A stretch of DNA of 64,000 bases from Pyrobaculum arsenaticum DSM 13514 (GTDB lineage Archaea; Thermoproteota; Thermoprotei; Thermoproteales; Thermoproteaceae), in assembly GCF_000016385.1 (NCBI RefSeq), contig NC_009376.1, forward strand, positions 620,001 through 684,000. Direction: 5' to 3'. The notes beneath the pieces are model-generated. The model searched no databases and was not told where the DNA came from. It worked only from the letters and a program-made list of their open reading frames with translations. Within the stretch, counting starts at the first letter, position 1; each line of letters begins with the position of its first letter. This document shows positions 56,527 through 64,000 of this stretch, piece after piece. The position numbers and the translations under genes were made by a program.

Positions 56527-57003
56527 TTAACCCACAGGCCTTACCTCAGCCCTGTAGGCTGGCAAGATCCTCTCCTCGGACTTAATCGACTGGGGCTTCG
56601 TGCTGACCGGCTCTATCCTGTCGACTACCTTAGCCACGTAGGCCCTTAGCCTTACCTCGTTGCCTCTTGGAGGCTCTGTGGGACATGCGCCCTGCGTAGT
56701 GAAATAAACGGTGTACGTCACGTAGCCGCTGTCTGGACCTGCGCCGAAGAATATCACTGTAAGAACCTTACTGTTGCTATCCCAGTAGTAAGTATAGTAG
56801 ACCTCTGGCACGTTTGTCACCGCATTGCCCACCCACGCCTCGATAGCATATGGCATATTATACGTCTTTGTGGTGAACCCACCAGATATGACATACGCAA
56901 CGTCGTTGAAGCTACAGGTGTTTACTGCTACGTTGGGCGACGCCGTGTTTGCAAGGAACATCGCCGCCAGCAGTACAGGAATTATCCCCCACATCATGAA
57001 CAC
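56527..57003 (-). CDS. secreted protein under a shared operator
   Basis: About 158 residues with a signal peptide (MWGIIPVLLAAMFLANTASP) and a beta-rich exported part (VEVYYTYYWDS-like strands, two Cys: NTCSFN and GACPTEPP). Function unknown. Starts GTG 57003, ATG 56997 and ATG 56994 all fit the TATA GGTTTATAAT (about 57019-57028). Just upstream of the TATA lies the palindrome 57030-57045 also found before the 57834 gene. Confidence 0.65.
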   Translation of the reverse strand: MFMMWGIIPVLLAAMFLANTASPNVAVNTCSFNDVAYVISGGFTTKTYNMPYAIEAWVGNAVTNVPEVYYTYYWDSNSKVLTVIFFGAGPDSGYVTYTVYFTTQGACPTEPPRGNEVRLRAYVAKVVDRIEPVSTKPQSIKSEERILPAYRAEVRPVG

Positions 57004-57029
57004 GCTGTGTTTATTAGATTATAAACCTA

Positions 57030-57045
57030 ATCTACTTAAAGTAGA
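57030..57045. promoter_or_regulatory. operator copy 1 (TCTACTTTAAGTAGAT)
   Basis: On the minus strand TCTACTTTAAGTAGAT, followed by TAGGTTTATAAT (BRE/TATA) of the 57003 gene. It overlaps the last codons of the wHTH gene. The match to copy 2 is 15 of 16 bases, and the distance to the TATA is the same. Confidence 0.75.
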
Positions 57046-57277
57046 AAATCCTACGCAACCATTCCAGAATAGACAAAGTCTCCTTCGCCCCACGCTCTGT
57101 TAGGTAGTAGAAGCCGTCCCTCTCGGCGACTAGGCCCTTCGCGACAAGTAGCTGGAGGTATTTCTGGAAGCTGTGGTAGTTCAGCCTGCTCAGTCTCCAG
57201 AGCTCCGTCTTCCTCATAGGTCTCTCCATGAGGAGGGAGAGGATCCTAATCACTACGTCAATATCGACCTTGTCCAT
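57032..57277 (-). CDS. small winged-helix regulator
   Basis: 81 residues: a single winged helix (IRILSLLMERPMRKTELWRLSRLNYHSFQKYLQLLVAKGLVAERDGFYYLTERGAKETL). It overlaps the upstream membrane-protein gene by 25 bases. It lies between two copies of a 16-base palindrome that flank the TATA boxes of the genes on either side, so it is the obvious candidate to bind them (inference). Confidence 0.8.
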   Translation of the reverse strand: MDKVDIDVVIRILSLLMERPMRKTELWRLSRLNYHSFQKYLQLLVAKGLVAERDGFYYLTERGAKETLSILEWLRRIFYFK

Positions 57278-57834
57278 CGCCTAACCCGCCTAAGGGCCCA
57301 CCATCCCCACAGCGCGTTGGCCACCCCGGTGGCCAACGCTGCAGTGCCTAGGGCCTGATCTAGCAAGACTATTGGCACAGCCAGAGAGGCCGCGGCCAGC
57401 CCCGCCGCGAGGGAGGCGCGGAGGGCCCGGTACATCCTCTCAAGGGAGCCTCCGGCGGCTAGGAGGAGGGCGTAGAGGTACAGAGCCATAGGCGCCGCGA
57501 GGGCGTACGCAAAGTAGTTCACGTAGTAGAGGGGGGCCCAGTACGCCTCCCGCCCCACCACGTAAACACTCCTGGGGGCGGCGGCCACAAGGCTACCCGG
57601 CGTACAGTTGCCCACACACTTCAAAACGCCCCTAGCGGAGACGCCGCCCCACTCACTGCGGAAAGTCCCGTTTTGGTACAGCACTATTTCACCAACCTTG
57701 GCGAAACCTCTATAAATTACGCAATCGTAATAGGTGCCAGAAGATGTGCAGATGCCATAATACCTCTCCGAAAGCGAGACCATTGCAAATACCAAAACCA
57801 CAACGCTCAGCACCAAGAGGACGTACAGCCTCAC
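57253..57834 (-). CDS. membrane protein with extracytoplasmic Cys domain
   Basis: About 193 residues: one N-terminal membrane helix, a roughly 90-residue exported part with paired Cys (YGICTSSGTYYDCVIY, LKCVGNCTPGS), then three membrane helices (YALAAPMALYLYALLL, SLAAGLAAASLAVPIVLL, ALGTAALATGVANALWGW). Function unknown. GTG 57834 is the leaderless choice after TATA TATTTATT; TTG 57855 is the alternative. First gene of an operon with the wHTH regulator. Confidence 0.65.
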   Translation of the reverse strand: MRLYVLLVLSVVVLVFAMVSLSERYYGICTSSGTYYDCVIYRGFAKVGEIVLYQNGTFRSEWGGVSARGVLKCVGNCTPGSLVAAAPRSVYVVGREAYWAPLYYVNYFAYALAAPMALYLYALLLAAGGSLERMYRALRASLAAGLAAASLAVPIVLLDQALGTAALATGVANALWGWWALRRVRRWTRSILT

Positions 57835-57865
57835 AACACGCCGCGGCCCCGTCAATAAATACCTT

Positions 57866-57882
57866 ATCTACCTAAAGTAGAT
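57866..57882. promoter_or_regulatory. operator copy 2 (ATCTACTTTAGGTAGAT)
   Basis: A near-perfect palindrome on the minus strand, ATCTACTTTAGGTAGAT, followed directly by AAGGTATTTATT (BRE/TATA) of the membrane protein/wHTH operon. It is the partner of the site at 57030-57045. Confidence 0.75.
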
Positions 57883-58032
57883 GCCAATTGCCACGCCGAG
57901 CTCCGTCGAGGCGCCAGCCGCGCATCTCACCCGAGGCCCGCCCACTACAAGCCACGCCGCCGTGTGCGGCCCGGGGCGGCCCCAGGTCTGCCGGGCCGAT
58001 GCGCCCCAGCGCCTCTTCAGCCGGCGAGGTGT
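57883..58032. other. GC-rich gene-free block
   Basis: 150 bases with unusually high GC for intergenic DNA, between divergent promoters. In hyperthermophiles this often marks structured RNA, but no C/D, H/ACA, tRNA, SRP or RNase P signature could be seen on either strand. Confidence 0.35.
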
Positions 58033-58061
58033 AATTTTTAAATACGTGGCGAGGACTCGTC

Positions 58062-58655
58062 ATGGGGTTAGATGACTTGCGCCAGGGCCTCTTCGCCCTT
58101 GTCATCGGCCTGCCGATACTCTTCTTCACCGTCCTGGGGCTTGTAATCGCCTCCAGCTACTCCTACCCCAGAGAGGTGGTTCTACCCAGCGGCGTGAAGG
58201 TCACCAACCCCACGGGGCTAGCCGCAACGTTTGCAGTCGGCCTAGCCGCCGCCGGGTTGCTGGGATACGCCTCGTGGAAGCTGTGGAGGGGCTACCTGCA
58301 CTTCCTCCAAGACAAGGCCGCGGCCTACGGCGCAACTATCTTCACCGCGGGGTGGGCCGTCTTCTTGCTCATCTTCCCCTCCGCCATGTCCGGCGACGTG
58401 GGATCGACCCTCCTCTCCGCCGTCCTAGGCATCGCGCTCATGCTGGTGGGCTACGTAATGGGCTTTATACTGCCCGCCTACCGGCTGTACGACAAGACGA
58501 AAGACGGGGTCTTCCTAGCCGCCGTAGTCCTCTACGCCGTCGCCCTCGTAGCGCTCATAACCGCCTACATCGGCCTCGTGCTTATGTACATCGGCGTAGG
58601 CCGCCTCTCGGAGCGCCAAGACGCGGCGTCCCAGACAACGGGCCAACCCCGTTAA
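58062..58655 (+). CDS. integral membrane protein of unknown function
   Basis: 197 residues with six hydrophobic helices (FALVIGLPILFFTVLGLVIAS, GLAATFAVGLAAAGLLGYAS, GATIFTAGWAVFLLIFP, GSTLLSAVLGIALMLVGYVMGF, and two near the end). No motif recognised. ATG 58062 is leaderless after TATA TTTTTAAATA (58035-58044). Confidence 0.6.
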   Translation: MGLDDLRQGLFALVIGLPILFFTVLGLVIASSYSYPREVVLPSGVKVTNPTGLAATFAVGLAAAGLLGYASWKLWRGYLHFLQDKAAAYGATIFTAGWAVFLLIFPSAMSGDVGSTLLSAVLGIALMLVGYVMGFILPAYRLYDKTKDGVFLAAVVLYAVALVALITAYIGLVLMYIGVGRLSERQDAASQTTGQPR

Positions 58656-58683
58656 GCTTATAAAACGCGGAAGAGAGATATCT

Positions 58684-59097
58684 GTGCTAGCGGGGAGCGA
58701 GTTCTGGCTTCTCGGAACACTGTTGGTGGTTGTAGTCGCCGTCGTGTTGTTTCTGTTGAGACGGGGAGATGTGGCAGTGTGCCTACCCGACCTCTCGGCA
58801 GCGAGGAGGGTGCTTGAGCACGAATTCGACGACGTGTACGTGGATAGGATAGGGGATTTGGTGTTGGTAAAGGGGAGGTACCTAATATTCACCTTCGCCG
58901 CTAGGCTAAACTGTGCGGAAGGCCGCTACGAGCTGAGCTGGCCCTGGATATGGCCAATCCTCCTAGCCCTCCTCCTAGGCTCAGTCCCCGGCATGGTCCT
59001 ATTCTCGCTTGTGCTACTCGTAATCCTTGCATACAAGGCTGGACAGCTCGAAAGAGGAATCAAGCTAGCCGCCACGGCGCTGATGCGTCGAGATTAA
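58684..59097 (+). CDS. small membrane protein of unknown function
   Basis: 137 residues: an N-terminal helix (FWLLGTLLVVVVAVVLFLL), a soluble middle (RRVLEHEFDDVYVDRIGDLVLVKGRYLIFTFAARL) and a helical hairpin (IWPILLALLLGSVPGMVLFSLVLLVILAY). GTG 58684 is leaderless after TATA CTTATAAAA (58657-58665). Same orientation as the preceding membrane protein but with its own promoter. Confidence 0.6.
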   Translation: MLAGSEFWLLGTLLVVVVAVVLFLLRRGDVAVCLPDLSAARRVLEHEFDDVYVDRIGDLVLVKGRYLIFTFAARLNCAEGRYELSWPWIWPILLALLLGSVPGMVLFSLVLLVILAYKAGQLERGIKLAATALMRRD

Positions 59098-59247
59098 GAA
59101 GCCCCTATCAGGAGTTACCGAGGGTCCCAAGAAATCTCATACACTAACTCGCTACCGTCCATAGCACGACAAATAGCAGTAGTTTTCAAACACAGGTTTC
59201 GCAGGTCACATACCTGAAAAAATGTTTGAGATGGATAAAAAGCTGAG

Positions 59248-61404
<2,157 letters not shown>

Positions 61405-61505
61405 AGCGCTTTTACATCGTGTTCTTTTAAATTTTGTCTCTTTTCCACGTCTACGTATAGATTACGTATACGTCAAGTTTTAAATTACTGCTATTTCTAG
61501 GGCTA

Positions 61506-63803
61506 ATGCCTCTTGAACGCGTTATCGAGTTTAGAGTTGCTGGAAACGTGGACGCCCTTCCTGAGCTGATCTATTTTCTCGGAAAGGCCGGTGTGGCTAT
61601 GTTTGAGGAGCGGCCCGCCAAACTTCCGAGGCCGAGGGATCCCGCGCTTTTTCAGAAGGCAAAGAAGATCGACGAGGTCCTCAACCAGCTCCTCCTGTAT
61701 GTACAGCCTCGCCAGTTGAGCCTGCCTCTGGAGCCTCTGGAGTCTCAGGTAGACGCAGTGCTGGAGAAGCTGGCCGCTCTGCAGAAGGAGGTGTCTTACT
61801 ACTTAAAGCTCGTCGACGAGCTTAAGGCTAAGCTATCTGTATCACGCGAGGTGGCGGCTCTGAGGGCGGCGTCGGTCCCGAAGACGGAGGTGTTGGAGAC
61901 GCTGGTGGCCTTGCCGGGAAAGTCGGTAAAGGAGGCGGCGGAGCTTGTAAAAACTTTCAACGCATCGGCGATGCAGTATGGCAACGCGTTGATTATAGCG
62001 GTGAGCAGAGAAAAGGCGAGGCAACTGAGGGCCGGTTTGGAGAGACTGGGGGCTAGGGTCTTCTCCCTCTGGGAGATAGCCGAGCTGGAGCCTCCAGAGG
62101 CCTTGCAGGATAGGCTGAAGAAGGCGGAGGAGGAACTCGCCTCTCTTGTTCAGAAACATAGCGATTTGATAAACTACGCTTACACTCTCAGGTATGCGGT
62201 AGGCGCCGTTATGGACGTCTACAACAAGTCGGCAATAGATGAGGGGTCCGAGGTAGGCCGCCTATTCGCCTCCTACGAGAAGGAGATAGAGAAAGTTGAG
62301 AAGCAGTTGTCTGATCTCCGCAAGATTAAGCTCGTGTTGGACTCCTTGGGAGGCGGCTTCAAACTCCCGGAAGGCTTCAGGATGTACGTAGACCCCGAGA
62401 CCCCCATCGCGGCGCCGCATGTATTGCAGGAGGTCGGCGGCGTCAAGGTGGCGCTTGTGAGGGGGGAGGCGAGGGGGGTAGAGGTGCCTCCTGAATACCT
62501 CGCCGACGTGGAGGCGGGGAGGAGGGTTGTGGAAGACGCAATTAGGTCGGCAGAGGCCTCTCTGCAGAGATTGAGGAGGGATCTGGAGGCCTTAGAGAGG
62601 CAGTACTCCGAGTACTCGCTCTACGGCGACAAGAAGTGGGAGGAGCACAATGACATGGCTAGCTTGGTTTTCTACGTGTTGGAGAAGGACGTGAAGAAGG
62701 TGGACGAGGCGCTGTCTGAATTTGCGGCGCGTAACATCGCCAAGCTGGATGTGGTGAGGAGGACTCGCTACAAGTACTTTGACCAAGTCCCGGCAGAGAG
62801 GCGCCCCACGTTGGAGAAGTACCCCACGCCGATTAGGCAGTTCACAAAGATTGTCTACATGTACGGCGTGCCTAGGCCTTACGAGATCAGCCCTGTGCCG
62901 CTGGCGGCGCTCCTCTTTCCCATCTTCTTCGGCTGGATGTACGGCGACTTGGGCCACGGCTTTTTGCTCTTCCTGCTCGGCGTGTTGCTCATGAAACGGC
63001 TGTACGGCGGCCGGTACAAGGACTGGGGCATTATATGGGCGCTGACTGGGGCTGTGTCGATGTTTTTCGGCGCCTTTGTGTACCATGAGGCGTTTGGCTT
63101 TTCCCTGGAAAAGCTTGGAATAGAATTGCCTACAGCACCTCTCTTTCACATGTTTGGAGAGCACCAGCTCGTCTTGGTTGAGGGCGTAGTTGTGGCGATA
63201 GGCGCGGCGTTTGTACTAGGCTTCTTGTTGATCTTCTTGGCGTTTCTCTCAAAAATCGTCAACACTGTGCTTAAGGGAGAGGCAGATGTGGCGCTGGGGA
63301 TAGTTCTGCCGCAGACTCTGCTCTTTCTCTCCTTTGCCATGGTGTTCTTCTCGCTTGTGAAGGACGCGTTGCACCTGACATTTCTCACGCCGGTAGTGTC
63401 GTTGCCGTGGCCCTACGTGCTTGTGGGGTCTCTAGTCTGGAGCGGCGTAGGCACATTTGTGCTTAGGGCCAGGTACAAACACCACGAGGAGGCCCCGCCT
63501 ATAACTGAGGAGTTTATCGTCGGCATAGTCGAGGGGGCGCTGGGCGCCCTTGCCAATATCCCCAGCTTCGCTCGTCTTGTAATACTAATCCTGATACACG
63601 GCGTTTTGACAAAACTGGTGAACGGGCTCGCCATTGCGCTGGGACCGGCCGGGGTATTATTCGCCGTGTTTGGGCACTCCCTAATAGCCGCGGCTGAGGG
63701 CTTGTTCTCCACGGTACAATCGCTCCGTCTAATATTCTACGAGGTGTTGTCGAAGTTCTACGAGGGGAGGGGCCGCCTGTTCACCCCGCTGGCGTTGCCT
63801 TAA
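61506..63803 (+). CDS. atpI: A-type (V/A) ATP synthase subunit I
   Basis: 765 residues: a long coiled-coil cytoplasmic half (about 1-420, e.g. LQDRLKKAEEELASLVQKHSDL) and a membrane half with seven or so helices (PVPLAALLFPIFFGWMYGDLGHGFLLFLLGVLL is the conserved first TM hallmark; EGALGALANIPSFARLVILILIHGVL and RLIFYEVLSKFYEG near the end). It is the stator subunit equivalent to V-ATPase subunit a. ATG 61506 is leaderless after TATA TTTTAAAT (61476-61483). The other ATPase genes are not in the window. Confidence 0.95.
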   Translation: MPLERVIEFRVAGNVDALPELIYFLGKAGVAMFEERPAKLPRPRDPALFQKAKKIDEVLNQLLLYVQPRQLSLPLEPLESQVDAVLEKLAALQKEVSYYLKLVDELKAKLSVSREVAALRAASVPKTEVLETLVALPGKSVKEAAELVKTFNASAMQYGNALIIAVSREKARQLRAGLERLGARVFSLWEIAELEPPEALQDRLKKAEEELASLVQKHSDLINYAYTLRYAVGAVMDVYNKSAIDEGSEVGRLFASYEKEIEKVEKQLSDLRKIKLVLDSLGGGFKLPEGFRMYVDPETPIAAPHVLQEVGGVKVALVRGEARGVEVPPEYLADVEAGRRVVEDAIRSAEASLQRLRRDLEALERQYSEYSLYGDKKWEEHNDMASLVFYVLEKDVKKVDEALSEFAARNIAKLDVVRRTRYKYFDQVPAERRPTLEKYPTPIRQFTKIVYMYGVPRPYEISPVPLAALLFPIFFGWMYGDLGHGFLLFLLGVLLMKRLYGGRYKDWGIIWALTGAVSMFFGAFVYHEAFGFSLEKLGIELPTAPLFHMFGEHQLVLVEGVVVAIGAAFVLGFLLIFLAFLSKIVNTVLKGEADVALGIVLPQTLLFLSFAMVFFSLVKDALHLTFLTPVVSLPWPYVLVGSLVWSGVGTFVLRARYKHHEEAPPITEEFIVGIVEGALGALANIPSFARLVILILIHGVLTKLVNGLAIALGPAGVLFAVFGHSLIAAAEGLFSTVQSLRLIFYEVLSKFYEGRGRLFTPLALP

Positions 63804-64000
63804 TGGAGATAATAGCCGAGCTTGCCCCAACGCTAAATAAAGACTTGTTTCTGAAGCGCCTCGAGGCATTACGCCGCTATGTGGAGAAGGTGGATATACC
63901 AGAGGCTCCTGGAGGTAGGCCTTCTGCGCACTCGTTAGCAGCCGGCGTGTTGGCCAAGCAGGTTGGGCTTGAGCCGCTGGTCCACATAAGGCTTCTCGAC
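63803..64000 (+). CDS. methylenetetrahydrofolate reductase-like protein (partial, 5' end)
   Basis: The first 66 codons of a gene running off the window. IIAELAPTLNKDLFLKRLEA starts the chain; further on VDIPEAPGGRPSAHSLAAGVLAKQVGLEPLVHIR resembles the beta1/beta2 region of MetF-type TIM barrels (IPEAPxGxPSAxS). The ATG overlaps the TAA of the ATPase subunit gene (TAATG), so the two are co-translated. Reaction inferred from family only. Confidence 0.65.
   Translation, partial: MEIIAELAPTLNKDLFLKRLEALRRYVEKVDIPEAPGGRPSAHSLAAGVLAKQVGLEPLVHIRLLD

Overview
The window comes from a hyperthermophilic crenarchaeon of the order Thermoproteales, most probably a Pyrobaculum species. Five things point there. 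The linked 16S-23S rRNA genes are very GC-rich and the 16S carries an archaeal intron encoding a LAGLIDADG endonuclease. The protein set is archaeal (L15e, GatD, archaeal ThrRS, type II GAPDH, HdrD-like protein). A tRNA intron sits at the canonical position after the anticodon. The RNase P proteins look strongly reduced. Most genes or operons have a TATA box about 25 bases before the first plausible start codon, so leaderless transcripts dominate. I used this spacing to choose many starts. The species cannot be fixed from sequence reading alone.

Layout. 1-5.73 kb: rRNA operon on the minus strand (23S, a very short spacer, 16S with intron, leader, promoter). 5.77-10.75 kb: plus-strand genes (wHTH protein, rubrerythrin-VIT1 fusion, UbiD decarboxylase with an MDR-like partner, class II LysRS). 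10.7-12.2 kb: a membrane glycosyltransferase. 12.4-17.5 kb: ThyX and a partner, L15e, the COG1325/Rpp30/Pop5 RNase P neighbourhood split by a deleted MFS transporter gene, a C/D box guide RNA, and a HEPN/MNT pair. 17.6-19.7 kb: a decayed secreted serine protease and a membrane protein. 19.7-30.6 kb: minus-strand housekeeping and secreted genes (ATP-grasp ligase, SufB, methyltransferase-like protein, HD protein, GatD, S9 peptidase, pilin-like protein), with a ZPR1-like gene on plus. 30.86 kb: tRNA-Val. 31-35.7 kb: secreted GH57 amylase/pullulanase and a STAND-type ATPase. 35.7-36.1 kb: AT-rich, palindrome-rich spacer. 36.1-42.9 kb: membrane channel-like gene, UbiA lipid-synthesis prenyltransferase with a HAD phosphatase, and the pgk-gap-usp-GH1 operon. 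43-47 kb: ThrRS, pyruvoyl decarboxylase, DUF4346-like protein, and intron-containing tRNA-Ser. 47-54.3 kb: secreted and membrane proteins, an ino1-padR-mobB operon and a membrane HdrE/HdrD fusion. 54.3-59.1 kb: a GTPBP1-like GTPase coupled to a lone Cas4-like nuclease, then a small wHTH regulator with two matching operators. 59.2-64 kb: proton-pumping pyrophosphatase, A-type ATPase subunit I and the start of an MTHFR-like gene.

How it fits together. The energy genes (membrane pyrophosphatase, A-ATPase subunit I, HdrDE-like protein), C1/folate genes (ThyX, MTHFR-like, DUF4346-like), glycolysis/gluconeogenesis (pgk, gap), sugar-polymer degradation (GH57, GH1) and archaeal lipid synthesis (UbiA, Ino1) suit a chemo-organotrophic or facultative anaerobic hyperthermophile. 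The most interesting items are a dual-guide C/D RNA matching two sites in domain V of the 23S rRNA in this same window, a matched pair of operators beside a tiny regulator gene, the RNase P locus interrupted by a degraded transporter, the multiply broken protease gene, and an 11-base homopolymer inside mobB.
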